Source: Tetrapyrgos nigripes
Taxonomy: Eukaryota; Basidiomycota; Agaricomycetes; Agaricales; Campanellaceae
Direction: 5' to 3'
Length of the DNA: 64,000 bases
Assembly (NCBI GenBank): GCA_013368315.1
Contig: JAACJM010000281.1
Span: forward strand, 41,182 to 105,181
Numbering within the stretch: position 1 is the stretch's first letter; each line of letters opens with the position of its first letter. Below the pieces are notes generated by a model. It saw only the letters and a program-made list of their open reading frames with translations, was not told the origin of the DNA and did no database searches. This document shows positions 10,710 through 22,417 of this stretch, piece after piece. A program made the translations under genes and the position numbers.

Positions 10710-12553
10710 CTTGACGTACTTTCGACTGAGCGTTGCAAACTCTTCCACCTTCCCTTGATTCCCGCATTTGGGTCTGTTATCTTCTGTGGTCGGAAACGAG
10801 ATGTATTGCCACTACAGACGTTGTCTACTGTTGTTACATCACTGTGGACCCCAGTGTTACTGAACGTTTCACTGCCAGATTGTTAAGTCCTACAACCGGC
10901 GAACCGTGCCCTCTGGAGGCTGCAAAATTACTTTTGTCTCTGGCAAGGAAAGCTTCACGCGGAGAATATGCCAGTCCTGAGGGGAAGTGCACATACCAAC
11001 TGCTAGGTGATTGGATAGACATGGTTGAAAAGTTTTTGGATGACGTTGGGCTGGATGTGGACGACACAATAGAGTCCAACAAAGCTGTCGCTGAAGAAGA
11101 AGCTAGGCAGACAGAAGGATCTGGAATGCCAGTGGAGCCTGCTTCAGTGGAGGGCAAACTCATACGAATGGCAGGCCCTGCCATACCAGTATCAGCTGAT
11201 GGCAAAGTTTTACCACCTTACGACAAAGATGAGGATCCGTGTAGTAATTGGAAACTCAACATTGAGCATATCATTGCTAAAGATGGGTTTGCAGTTTACA
11301 GGGACCAAGCTGGAAGGTTGACTGCCAATTTGCACCGACTTTACATCAATTTTGCCAAGTTCTATGAAGAGGGAGGCACGACAGGTCAAGCCAAGCCAGA
11401 TCTTGACAGTGCTCGCAAGATCTTGGAGAAAGGTACTAAAGTCAATTTCAAGACTGTTGAAGACCTCGCTGAAATCTGGTATGAATGGGCAGAATTAGAA
11501 CTTCGTCATGAGTGCGTGGTTTTAACTTGGTATTTGATTGCAAAACGCTCACCTTTCAACAGTAATTACGACAAAGCTATTCGGGTAATGCAGCACGCTA
11601 CAGCTATTCCCAAGGATACGAAGATCAATTATCATGACCATGTTTGTCCCTAATACACCTTACCCTGGCCTCATTTGCTAACTGCTTTAGCAGACACTTT
11701 CCGCACAGACGCGATTATTCAAGTCACTGAAACTATGTTCCTTCTATGTCAATCTGGAGGAATCCATCGGGACCGTTGAGATTGAGACTATGACAAGATA
11801 CTGGAGCTGCGGATAGCCAATGCTCAGATCATCGTGAATTACACGCAGTTTTTGGAAGAAAATTTCAAGGTATGATCACCTTTTTCTCCTCATAGTTATC
11901 GTTGACCAACTCATTCACAGGTTTACAGGTGTGGAGTTGAAGTCTTCACATTCCCTATCTCGTACGAGATCTGGAATATTTACTTGTCCAAGTTTCTGTA
12001 AGGATATGTGAGTAGGACTGTGGCATCATACCCAACTAGTAACAAAGGTGAACGTGTTTTAGGGCGGCGGCAACGAGATAGTACCAGCTCGTGACCTCTT
12101 TGAACAGGAAATTCTGCAAGTCGTTGTTCCTCATGTACACAAAGTTGGAGGAGGATTATGGCTTAGCCGCTAAATGAGCCATGTCAATATATGATCAAGT
12201 GGTTCAGGACGAGGACAAATTCGAGGTGCGTTAGCCCTTTCTTTCTTCAAATTCAGAATGCCTAAAGCTTTTACAGATGTTCACCATCTATATTGCTAAA
12301 GCTACCGAAAACTTTGGTTTGCCCCATACTCATCCTATATATCATAGAAGGCGGTAAGTTATCTTTTTGGGGCACAGTTACTGACCTTGACTCCTCAGTT
12401 CTAGTACCTGATTGCCAAACCACCGAGATGTGTCTCCGATTTGCCACGGCACTGGAGCAGAAACTGGGAGAAATCGACAGGGCTTGTGCTATCTATGCCA
12501 AGCTTTCGTTCCAAATAAAGACCGGCGCTGTTGAGGGCTTGGGAGCAATGTAA
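10710..12553 (+). pseudogene. SYF1: SYF1 (pre-mRNA splicing factor, HAT/TPR repeats) pseudogene
   Basis: SYF1/XAB2 is a helical-repeat scaffold of the Prp19-associated spliceosome complex. From 10715 the frame reads TFD-stop-ALQTLPPSLDSRIW, then an unbroken stretch to 11500 with VEGKLIRMAGPAIPVSADG, KVNFKTVEDLAEIWYEWAEL and ELRHE. After an intron-like gap it continues NYDKAIRVMQHATAIP (11567-11615). Later frames give IIVNYTQFLEENF (near 11830), YEIWNIYLSKF (near 11965), MFTIYIAKATENFGLPHTHP (near 12280) and EMCLRFATALEQKLGEIDRA (near 12427). These follow the SYF1 order. The segment between DQAGRL and NLHRLYINFAKFYE lacks part of the expected repeats, so there is an internal deletion. Introns are retained, so it arose by DNA duplication rather than by reverse transcription. 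Several Arg-to-Cys changes fit CpG decay. Confidence 0.8.
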
Positions 12554-13629
12554 ACATTGGCCCAGGGATGCTCAACTTACTTCATACCTTTCACGACTCT
12601 ATCCAGTATTTCACGTCTCACGCAGAACCCTATCATGACTAAAAGTGAGTCAACGTTTCGACTAATTGTATCTCTGTCCCTTATGACTTCTCAGATGACG
12701 ACGACACCTAGTAGATTCCTCTCACCAACATCATTCCAAACTGTTCTTCGTTCCCTGTCCCCCGGGCCCCAGCAAAATTCCATTGGTCAAAAAAGCAAGT
12801 ATACACCACCTGTTCACGCTGTCACCTAACTTTGGTAGAAAGATTACTCCCCTGATAAACTGGACCCCATCATTTAGTAGCTTTTCTTTTCCGAGTAGTG
12901 GCAACTTTTCCTGCAACCTTGGCTTTTTCCCACAGGGTTTTCCAGGCCAGGTTTTTAATGTCTCCCTACTACAGCCCTTTGTAGTACTTAGTTTACTCAT
13001 ACTCAGCGTAGTAGTTCCTCAGTCTAATCAACTCTTATTTCCTATCCACTGAGCTGCCTAGTCTTCCTAAGGGTTGGCCAGTGCCCTTACAGTGTACAAT
13101 ACTGTAACCTGTGGCTATATTGAAAGATCTATTACTATGTCTCGGCAGATTAGTCTGATAGTGCCTGTGAAAGTATTTCTTTCTATCTGTGCCTTGGAAA
13201 GTGTAACTGATCTTGCAGAAAGATGAATCATTGTCTAACTTGGAATGCCTTCAATTCTCCTGATGCCTTGTGTCAGGACTGAAAATTTAGTTTGTATTTC
13301 AGAGATAGGAAGAGCATGTACTGACCTTTCAAAGGCCATACTTAATTCTTGACCTTACCAATGGGGATTGGAATTTTTGTAGTCAGTATCATTGAATACA
13401 TTGACAAGGACCTGAATCCTTTCTTGCCTTTGAAATGCTACCAAAACATTTAGGAACATTTGAAAAGGTTCTTCAATCATTTATGATTCTTTCAAAGGTA
13501 CCTACATTATTTAGGAATCTTGGAAAAGGTACCTAAATCATTTTTGAACCTTGTAACAATTGAAAAATTATTGATTCAGGTCTAAATAATTTACAACAGT
13601 GGCAAGGGTCCAAATGCCTTTACTGGTAA
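12554..13629. other. Non-coding region with degenerate short repeats
   Basis: No gene is supported here. From about 13430 to 13570 there is an irregular short repeat built on variants of ttcaaaggtacct, catttaggaa and ttgaaaaggt. It ends just before the 5' break of the LINE. A similar AAAGGT-type repeat lies near the other LINE fragment at 55.6 kb. Confidence 0.45.
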
Positions 13630-13660
13630 CTGGGCTTTTGCTGATGACATTGTAAATCTT

Positions 13661-14431
13661 ATGACCAAAGCTTTTAATGACATCGCAAAATATGGAGTCG
13701 CAGAAAGGACTCACTTTTTGGATGGATGGATGTGCCCACTATACAAAAAGAATGATAAGTGCAACATTGCCAACTACCGACCCATTACACTCCTCAACAC
13801 AGACTACAAAATCTTTACGAAAGTCCTAGCTACCAAGCTAGGTAAAGTAGCCCCAGACCTCTTGCATCATAATCAAGCTGGCTTCGTGCCCAGACGACAA
13901 ATTAGTGATCAGACAAAACTTATTAGAATGGTCATGGCCTCGGCAGAACAGAGTGCCCAGAACGGGCTAATTGTCTCCTTAGACCAAGAAAAGGCATATG
14001 ATAAAGTGGACCACGAATATCTATGGAAAACACTAGAGAAATTTGAATTCCCAGCTGAATTTATCACGGCTGTACAACACCTGTATAAACCAGCGAAGAC
14101 TTCAGTCATGGTCAATGGTGTGAAAAGCGACACATACAATGTAATTAGAGGAGTCCGGCAGGGAGACCCCCTGTCCTGCCTAATTTTCGACCTTGCGATA
14201 GAACCGCTCGCTGCAATGTTAAGAAACTCGACCCTCCAAGGATTCAAGATCCTGGGTGTAACTGAACGACTAATTGCCAATCTATTTGCAGATGACACCA
14301 CAGTCTTCCTCGCTGCGACTGATGACTTCCAAGACCTCCAACTTATCCTGAATGATTGGTGTGCTGCATCAACGGCGAAATTCAACGTTAACAAAACTGC
14401 AATAATACCAATAGGAACAGCAGAATATTGA
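13661..14431 (+). pseudogene. LINE reverse transcriptase domain
   Basis: The open frame carries the classical RT blocks: NYRPITLLNTDYKIFTKVLA (block 1 to 2), QAGFVPRRQISDQTKLI, VSLDQEKAYDKVDHEYLW (catalytic Asp), RGVRQGDPLSCLIFDLAIE, and FADDTTVF, which is the catalytic YADD box with Phe in place of Tyr. It ends at TGA 14429-14431. The next LINE frame starts at once at 14438 with no long gap, so the stop is a single lesion within the ORF. The ATG at 13661 is internal; the true ORF started upstream in the missing part. Confidence 0.85.
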
Positions 14432-14437
14432 TGAACC

Positions 14438-15603
14438 GTGATTGAAACCAGAAGAACGACCCCACACCAATATGGAAGGAGCCCATACCTAAATTTACTC
14501 CCCCCTAACCTCCACATCGCTAAGGAAGGGGAAGCAGTCAGGATTCTGGGTGCTTGGTTCGGAAACGAAATCAGTGCGTCTCAAATCTGGGCGCCGCTGA
14601 TAGAAAAGATCAACAAAGTCCTAGAAAGATGGGCAAAGGGCTCACCTACAATGGAAGGGCGACGACTAATAGTACAAATGTTTGCTGGAGGCATGTCCCA
14701 ATACCTAACCCAGGTACAAGGAATGCCAACCGAAGTCGAAAAACGACTAGCAAACAAATAAGTAAATATATCTGGGAGGAAAAAGAAAAGAACCCAGTGA
14801 ACAAAGACACAACATACCTGGAAATTAAGGATGGTGGAAGAGCCGTCCTAGACATCTCCGCACGTAACGAGGCGATTGAAATAATGTGGCTTAAAAGATA
14901 TTTAAGTTTCAGGCCAAATCGCTCCCTATGGGCCATCCTAGCAGACTCTCTACTAGCAACGAATACCCCGGCCACTGAAACCAACGTACCAGCCTTTATC
15001 AAACAGAATTGCTTCCTGCAATCATGGTCAACAAGCACCGGCCCAAGATCCTCACAGATACAAGAACTACGCAACATGATTAGTACTGGAAAAAAGTATG
15101 GCATAAGAATAGAGGGGCTGGCTTTCAAATGAAACATACTTAGGGAAATGCCTATATGGCATCACGTTCAAGCCGACCCAAGGATACGAAGACTCACCAG
15201 CTCTATGGCAAGTACATGTCTCATGGAAAACCATAAACTGAAAACAGTAGGGGAGGCTGTAGACCTAGCAGCCCTGCTGATCACCCTCCCAAGACAGCGA
15301 AGGAAACATCGCGCAAATGATCGTTGTCAGTGCCGTGATTGTATAGACATAAGGCAACAAACAGGCTGTACCCACCCACACCAGTGTATGTCCAGGGCGC
15401 AGGAGCTTTTAGATACCCTTCCTGCGAAATGGGATCCTAGAGAAGAACAACCGGAGGACTGTGAAGGGAGCTTCCTGGAACCCAGTGCGACAGAAAGTAC
15501 CAGAATTTTTGATTATCGCATCTCTACTACTGGAAACTTGTCAGATATCTTTCGAGTATTCACTGACCAAAGATGGACTCCTACCAATGAGGTCCTGACC
15601 TGA
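14438..15603 (+). pseudogene. LINE connector region between RT and RNase H
   Basis: The protein continues across two frames. The first (14438-14758) includes ILGAWFGNEISASQIWAPLI and LERWAKGSPTMEGRRLIVQM, the usual thumb and connector region. The second (14759-15132) includes KDGGRAVLDISARNEAIEIM. After a TGA at 15130 it continues in the same frame through MPIWHHVQADPRI to a Cys/His-rich patch CQCRDCIDIRQQTGCTHPHQC (two short pieces around 15330-15390) and ends at TGA 15601. At least one frameshift near 14755 and two stops separate the parts. No catalytic motif is expected here. Confidence 0.7.
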
Positions 15604-15650
15604 CAAATCAGACAGAATAACGACGAACCGACGAACCCACGAAGACTGTT

Positions 15651-16933
15651 GCGACTGATGGGCCTTGCGTAAATAACGGCCAAGATGATGCTGTGGCAGG
15701 GGCTGGGATCTTTTTAGAAGTTGGCGATGCTAGAAATAGATCAATTAAGCTACCTAAACAGGTAGGAAACATACCCATCATCCAGTCAAACCAAGCGGCA
15801 GAACTAGTAGCAGCAAAAGTAGCGCCAGAGCTAGTCCAAAGAACAACGAGGATGGAACTGGAGACAGACTCAAAATATGTGATTTCACACCTAACAAGTA
15901 GCCTAAAAAGAATGGAGGACACGGCTATATAGGTGTTAATAATGCAGATATCATAAGAACGATGGTAGCGAACTACAGATTGCGTGAAGCACCCACCAAT
16001 ATCAAGTGGGTCAAAGGTCACAATGGTCACGAAGGAAATGAAACTGCGGACGCACTAGCTGGCGCTGCAACAGATAAGCTACAGGACGATGCTATTGACC
16101 TAATTACTCCTCCGACACTTAGAGTAACAGGTGCGAAGTTGAATGCACTCACCCAAAAACTTGCATATACCGCCATTCGACAATGGAAAGCAGCTAAGAC
16201 GCCACAACAGCCCAGGACCCGGACCATCCTGACCCTAGTTAAATCACAAACCCAATCTCTGTTCAATATTATCCCGACGGATACCGTTATATGGAAGTCA
16301 ATCCGCTCTCGGGATCTAGAGAAGAAGACGAGGTATTTCCTATGGATGATTGCAAATGACGCATATATGACAGGCACGCACTGGCTGAGGGAAAACTACA
16401 GTCCTGAAGCCAAAGAAAGAGTGATATGTCAACATGACAATAAAACAGAGGACATCACCCACATCCTGGTTGGCTGCAAAAGCCCAGGGCAGGAACTCAT
16501 CTGGGAGCTAGCCGGAAGACTTTGGGAAAGGAAAAACGGGACCCTAGCATGGGAATGCCCGGCGCTGGGGACAATAGTAGGCGCAGGACTAGCTGTCCTG
16601 AAAACACCCAAGGGAGCACGAAAGTCTGGCGAGGAAAGATTATGGAGAATCCTAATAGCAGAATCTGCGTACCTAATCTGGAGGATGAGGTGCGAGAGAG
16701 TCATACGCAAAGACAATGAACCCTTTATGAGAAGGGAAGTAGAGTCTAGATGGTCGTTCATGATTAACGAACATTTCCAGCTTGACGCGCATGGCAAGCC
16801 GGAAATACGGAAAAAAAGGAGTAAGCCCGAACTTAGTACGTGCCACATGGCAAGGGCTACTAAAAATGGAACACTGGGGAAAGGTGCCACTGCTTCGCAT
16901 GGCAAATTGCGAGGCCCATTATTGGATAAGTAA
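15651..16933 (+). pseudogene. LINE RNase H domain and C-terminal domain
   Basis: RNase H motifs are in order. TDGPCVNNGQDDAVAGAGIF starts at about 15654 with the first catalytic Asp at 15657. A second frame segment carries NQAAELVAAKVA, ELETDSKYVISHL (15859-15890) and, after a stop and shift near 15930, IKWVKGHNGHEGNETADALA (16001-16060). The C-terminal part (to the stop at 16933) has an H..C pattern ITHILVGCKSPG and a Trp/Arg-rich stretch, typical of fungal LINEs that carry RNase H. RNase H would remove RNA during target-primed reverse transcription. The domain is split by a TAG near 15930, so it is not functional. Confidence 0.8.
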
Positions 16934-17310
16934 AGTGGTTTCGTATGCAGTAAAAAATCAGATAGAGCCCAATATCTCAATGTAACGACGCCTTTAATTA
17001 TAAATGACCTTGGACTCATTGGGTGGAGGATGCCATAGTGATTCAGAGCGGCGCTTGGTGACTTTCGATGGCTGCTGAGGGAAGGAAAACACGTCTGAAG
17101 CTCGTCGTGGTTGGGCCTGTAGTCGTTGACAGCAGAGGGAAAGGACTTATGACGTACTTACATCGTATCGAGCGTCAGTTGAAATGGAAGTGTTCGGGCA
17201 CTTCGGAGCGCTGAGGTGGCGTGTAAAAGTTAGAACCCGTGAGAACCTTTGGTACTCAATTGGGGGGTCGACATAAGTTAACTTGGCCTAAAGGGCCTTG
17301 TAATACCCTG

Positions 17311-18144
17311 CCAGATGACTGGGTGACAAATACCGGGGTTTTAGTGGGTATTGAGTCAGATTTGCGCCGTCAAACGGGTCCCCGAGGCAGGTAGGCAGAA
17401 CGACCTACCCTCGGGGAGGCTTAAAAGCCCTGTCTCGGCAGTTCTATTCTCTATGAATTATGTTCCTATGCTATGTCTTTATGCTTTTCATCTCTACTAA
17501 GCAAGGTTCTTAACCCTTGTGCAGACCGCGGGTTTCTCGTAGTGTGACGACCAAGTCAGTGCACTGCAAGTACATAACGCTCCTCCAAAAAAAGAAGAAA
17601 AAAATAGAAAGACATAGAATTTATATTCACAGCGAGACCATGCCCAGAATCCGAGGAACATTTCTACCGTATAAGAAGAATAAATCACGGACCACATTAC
17701 AGTATAACTATGTCCTGAATATTCAGGTTCTCCAAGCCCAACTTATCAATCTGCACGAATTCCACGCGGTCAGCTTTTACTGCTAAGACTCGTGACCTCC
17801 GTGTATTACCATAAACTTGCTGTCACCTATTCACCAAAGATGCTAGATGGAGAACTTGGCCTGGACTTTTGGAAGCCCTCTATAAACAGGTATCAGATAT
17901 TAGCCTCGTTGAACTTAGTGGACATTAGGTATGTTTAGTAATTCTGTGTTTCTCACCTCCCAAGATAATACTGCTGAAGGAAGTCAAACGAACTGATGTA
18001 CATAGGAAGAAAGAGACGCAGATTCTGATACGTGAAAAGACGCGCCATGCAAATTAATTTGCAGTGAGTCAAGGATGCTGAGACAATAGATCAACCCTGT
18101 TGCAAAGGCTTTTGCAGAACTCAAGTCGACGCAAGCTTCGGCTC
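17311..18144. other. Non-coding region downstream of the LINE
   Basis: No gene is supported. Part of it (17610-17690) resembles 25690-25780 in the same orientation (a shared block around agaatytatattcaygg), so it is part of the dispersed duplication described below. A purine-rich run lies at 17585-17610. Confidence 0.4.
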
Positions 18145-18500
18145 AAAGGCAGAGACAAGTAAAACAAATACAGAAAGAGAAGCGGAACGAAAAAGACGCC
18201 AGGGAAAGCGGGACGCATACTGCAGTCTCTATTCTTATCCCCAGGGTTTACTGTGCCTAGTAGCAACACCAGCGTCAGCACTATTTCCATTTCTGTACCT
18301 ATTTCCGTCATCGCCAAGACCAACGCGAATACAAGCCCATTCCTGTACTCCGAGCACTGATACGCAATATCCAATTACCCATCATCCAACGCTGAACGGT
18401 ATAACCCACTAGCTTCACACATACAACCATGGGATAAGGAGAGAACGAGAAAAAAATAAACAAAACATAAGTAGGAAGGAGAATAAGGAACAAGGGGGGA
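18145..18500 (+). repeat. Dispersed direct repeat, copy 1
   Basis: This starts aaaggcagagacaagtaaaa and ends ggaacaagggggga. It is about 90 percent identical by eye to 25944-26335, same orientation. It contains the shared block tacgcaatatccaattac and a purine-rich tail. No protein is apparent in either copy. The two copies bracket the NB-ARC gene region. It could be a solo non-autonomous element or a remnant of a segmental duplication. Confidence 0.8.
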
Positions 18501-18878
18501 AAACGAAGTAAACAAAAAGAAAAGAAAGAAAAGAAAGAAAAAAGAACTGAGAACTATAAAACCGACAAATGAACAGCAAGAGTAGAGGCAGAAGCAGAAG
18601 CTGCAACACCGTATACGACCGTCCAGCACTCTATGGTCACCAACAGCAGTAAAGCTCACACTGGTATAAAGACTTGTCCCCGCAAACGTATTCGTATAAA
18701 TGAATACCAACTCTCCACTGATGCCAAAGTCACATAGTTTGATGTGCCTATAATGGAAAACGACGAGTTGGAGGTTTCGATGTCTTTTTCTTGGTTTATT
18801 CTCTTGTGAAATGTAAGGGGGAGGGAAAGGAAGAGCAAGGAGGGGGGGAAGGGGGGGGACAGTTAAGGGGATGGAGGG
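18501..18878. other. Purine-rich tract with guanine runs
   Basis: The plus strand is strongly A/G-rich, with runs of g at 18839-18860. ORFs on the other strand are rich in Leu, Phe and Ser only because of this composition. No feature beyond composition is seen. Confidence 0.4.
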
Positions 18879-19195
18879 CAGAGCAATGCGCAAAGAGAGA
18901 GGAAAAGAAAGAACAGTAGTTCGTGACGATGTCAACGGCAGCGCGAGAGGGGGGAAAAAGACACTGAAAACAGGAAATGTGAAAGTAAGAATGAAAGAAT
19001 GAAAGAAAATTAGCCGTAGTTAAGGTGTGAGACAGGAGGGGGAAATGGTAGAAGGATGCCAAACTGTGTAAAAAGCGGAAGAAACCAAAAAACCTTAGAA
19101 CTCATGCAAGATGAGACCCACCTCAATCCACTCCATACACATACGTATATTGGGCTCTTACAGGTATGCTCCATAGGACGCAATGATCCAGCTTC
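18879..19195 (+). repeat. Local duplication, copy 1 (two shared blocks)
   Basis: Two blocks are shared with the segment at 20066-20620. The first starts gcgcaaagagagaggaaaag (18888) and runs through gaacagtagtt to ttagccgtagt (19015). The second runs from gaagaaacc (19080) through cccacctcaatccactccat to ggtatgctccatag (19175). The intervals between blocks differ. On the minus strand the second block reads like an exon end followed by a donor (gtgggt), so both copies may be remnants of one gene. Confidence 0.6.
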
Positions 19196-20065
19196 CATTG
19201 GTGACGTTATTCTTGGAGTGCAAGTATGAAGTAGAGACTATTTTACTATGAACTATGTACCATCCGACATCTCGTTTTAAGTTTACCCCTATTCGTTCGC
19301 GGCTTGACGCATCACCAACAGCGAAGCCAACACCAAAGACCATTGCCATCCCCAATCCAGGAATAGGAGTATGGGAGGATCGAAGAGAAATAGATATAGA
19401 CGTAACGAAATCACAAAGCGAAGAAAAGAAAAGAAGAAAAAAGAATAGAATAAAAACAGAACTTTGTGCGAAAGACAGAAAAGCATCGGGACCGTCCGTG
19501 GCTGACAAAAACCAGCAGAAGCATTAACATCGACAATATTACTGCCGACATCAGCGCCGGCAGTATCATCACCATAGTCGACACTGAAACCAGGACCGAA
19601 GCTATGCTCAGCATTTGATAACGAAGCTCCAAAACCCAACACTAATACTCGCATTTTCAGCTCGTGAACCCAACCTCCCCTTCACCCTTCTTTTACCCTC
19701 CTTCACTACTTTGACACCCGATGCCTGACCCCCCCCCCCCGTTTCAAAAAAGAAAAGAAGAAAGAAAGAAAGAAAAGTACACCACTCAAACCCCAAACCC
19801 CACCCTTCGCAACAAAGACGAACCTCGAAAAGCAATTGAAACTCGAACTCACACCTGAAACCAGACCGACCCCACCCTTCACAAAAACCCCAAACCACGC
19901 CCCCCGAAACTCCAAGATGAAGGAAAACGAAAACTAGGGTTGATACAAACACTCTTCCCCCCAAACATATTCGCGAAAACTGTTCACTAGCTTCTCCGCT
20001 GACACCAGGGTTGCATGGTGCAATGTCTTCGGAGAAGGAGAGGATGTTGGAGGGGGGCACGGCAG
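19196..20065. other. Non-coding spacer with a C homopolymer
   Basis: No gene is supported. It includes a 13-base C run near 19729-19741 next to an aaagaaa-rich stretch, and a C-rich segment at 19790-19915. Such tracts are prone to length errors in assemblies. Confidence 0.35.
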
Positions 20066-20620
20066 GCAAAGCAGCGCGCAAAGAGAGAAGAAAAAGAAAG
20101 AACAGTAGTTAGCGACGACGTCAACGGCAACGAGAGAGCGGGGGGGAAAGCCATGGAAAACAGAAACAATAAATTGAGAACCAAAGAGAATTAGCCGTAG
20201 TCATAGCCATGGCTGTGTACATAGACATAGACGTAAAGCCAAGGAAACTCACCGTGATGTATAACCCCATCCTACATGAAATCTGAACCCTCCGAGACAC
20301 TCTGCGCAATCCCCCTCACCATGTTGATCGGGGTATGCCCTCGGAGCGGGGAGGTGGATTCATAGAGTCGAAGGAGTCTGGTTATAAATAAGCCAGTCAG
20401 CATTGAAACCGTAAAACGAAAACACGAAAACACAAGACATCAACGGTGACATCAAAGGAACAAGAGGGGAGGGAGAAATGCGAGAAAGACATGAAACGGC
20501 GCAAATGGCGGAAGAAAGCAAAAACCTGGAAACCGTGCGAGAAGAGACACCCACCTCAATCCCACTCCATGCATATAAATATGTTCGGCTCTTGCAGATA
20601 TGCTCCGCAAGACTGCGCCA
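20066..20620 (+). repeat. Local duplication, copy 2 (two shared blocks)
   Basis: This is the counterpart of 18879-19195, in the same orientation. Block one (gcgcaaagagagaagaaaaa to ttagccgtagtcat) is at 20075-20205. Block two (gaagaaagc, then cccacctcaatcccactcca, then gatatgctccgcaag) is at 20510-20612. Divergence is roughly 20 percent by eye, so the duplication is older than the long repeat copies at the window ends. Confidence 0.6.
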
Positions 20621-22417
20621 TTAACTTTGGTTTTGGAGTGCTTTGTGCATATATGAAAAATGCGGAGTTCTCGGCGGAGTTGTTTGCAAATTTGAAGTTT
20701 TGCATTTCCGAGGACGATCCGTTTGAGAGCGGGAAGGGGAAGGAGATAATGAGGAGGTGGGGAGTGATAGGGAGAGGTTGAGAGGGGGTGGACAGAGATA
20801 AGGGTACAAGGGTCAGTATTTGCATTTACACTAGAGGAGGAAAGGACAAGCGAAGAAAGGAAGAAAGAAGGCGAGACAAAGAAACAAAACGAAAACGAAA
20901 ACGAACAACGCCAAAGGGTCCCGCTGATACTGACAATGCCAGCATGACTCGGACAAGACACCAATATCCCACTCCCAAGCCTGACCCTCGACCTCAACGG
21001 CAACTGTGACCGGTCAGCCGGGCACCCCCACAGCACCAGCATGATACCGAAAGACATTTCCAACCCCAAGCCCCCAACCTGTAGCCCCAGTGTTCCAACA
21101 ATGCAATACCCACAAATCCAACACGGCCCGGCCGCCTACTCCCAACTGGACAACGACCCGAGCCCAGCTTGCCACTTCCAACCTCCTCGACTCCTCAACC
21201 AGCCATAAACACTCAAAATCACTCGTCGATGAAAAAAGAATACAAGAAGATAAACACCCACCTTCTTGGCCAACGCCATGTCCATCTCTATAGGTTTCAC
21301 CATCTCCTCCGTGGTTTGCATAGGTCGTTAGGATTGTTGGGGTGAGGTGGAGGGTCTGGTTTACGCAGAGGTGAGAAAGGGGCGGAGCGGAGGGGGCGGG
21401 TATGAAAAGTGAGAGAGAGAAAGGGGACAGGGGACAAGGGAGTGGGGCAGAGGAAGAGATGCAACATTATCATAATGTACGCGTCCTTGGAACCCAACGC
21501 CTTGTAGATACGTTTTCGTCTTCTTGAAAGGTGGGTTGGGGACTTTTTCTGAGGAGGCGGATGGGCAGAGATGTGGAGGGAGACGTCGAAGTTGACATGG
21601 ATGTCAATACACTGGTGATGGGGCCTTCTTCCATTCCCCTCGCCTCAGTCTCGGTCTCTGTCCCATAATCTTCCATCAATACTCTCGCCTTTTCTTCCTA
21701 ATCCTCGAAGGTAATCGTAGCCTGGGAGTCTGAGACCACCACGCCTGCTACTGCCAATGCCATGTCTGTGTCCATTAGCGCGAGACGAATGCATAGGGGA
21801 TGCGTCTGGATGAGAAGACGCGGAAGGAGAAGGCGACCCGGAGGAGATAAGTAATGCGGAAAGGGATTCTATTAGCGTTGGCGTTGTCGCAAGGATTGGG
21901 AGGAAGAGGTAGTAACGGCGTGTATGTAATCATAGACTGCAGGACCTGGTGGCTGTGCAAGTTCGTCACTAGAGTGGCAGTCAAAAGCACGCCTGAATGC
22001 ACCTTAGACCACCCAGTCTCACGTCCCAAGCCCAGATCCTGGAAACGCAGTGAAGTTGCCAAAAAGTCCGCTTGGGGCGTGCTAACTCCGAGTACGTTTC
22101 ACTACATGCTTAAGCAGACTTCTGCGCAGGAAACCTCTAGAAAGCGAGTCTTAGCGCAGCAATTTGTAACGTGTGAGAAGGGCTCATTTGGACTTACTAT
22201 AGCAATAAACGAGGCACTTACTCATGCAGATGGTAATACTGTTATAAATACATTTTATTGATCACAAGTGGACGTACTTAACAAAGTAAAGTGCTACGTT
22301 GTAGAGATTTCACCATTTTACTAACCATGAAACTTCAAAAGAGTAAGTATAGAATGACTGGATCAGAGCTATATACGACTGGAGGGCAATATACATGCTA
22401 TCACAGAGAATTCTGGT
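20621..22417. other. Gene-poor region
   Basis: No convincing coding region is seen. A minus-strand stretch at 21480-21765 (starts MALAVAGVVVSDSQATITFED, then a stop, then EKARVLMEDYGTETETEARG) could be a short gene relic of unknown type. The rest is C/A- or G/A-rich without recognisable motifs. Confidence 0.3.

Larger units (their letters stand above)
13630..17310 (+). mobile_element. LINE (non-LTR retrotransposon), 5'-truncated and decayed
   Basis: This is a Tad-like LINE. Reverse transcriptase is at 13640-14431, connector at 14438-15600, RNase H from about 15650, then a long C-terminal domain to 16933 and a 3' UTR to about 17310. The 5' part (endonuclease and ORF1) is absent: readable LINE protein starts near 13635 (FADDIVNLMTKAF). 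The 3' end is placed by comparison with an inverted, 5'-truncated copy at 26811-27150, which shares the block agttaac..ggcc near 17270-17310. No target-site duplication was identified. Stops and frame changes are few enough that the element is clearly of one family. Confidence 0.8.

Noticed and set aside
17546..17560. gaccaagtcagtgcactg, similar to the start of blocks L, M and R
   Set aside because: Only about 12-14 bases match and the surrounding sequence is unrelated, so it is probably chance.
16981..17560. Possible solo LTR (tgtaacgacg start)
   Set aside because: The first 330 bases are better explained as the LINE 3' UTR, which has a truncated copy at 26.8 kb. No matching LTR or polyprotein was found.
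18375..19062. Several minus-strand ORFs rich in Phe, Leu and Ser that look like membrane proteins
   Set aside because: They are the complement of a purine-rich tract. All frames look alike and no start or splice context supports them.
21136..21679. Minus-strand ORFs with ALAKKVGV and ETEARGMEEG as a gene
   Set aside because: Short, interrupted and without splice support; noted only in the region entry.
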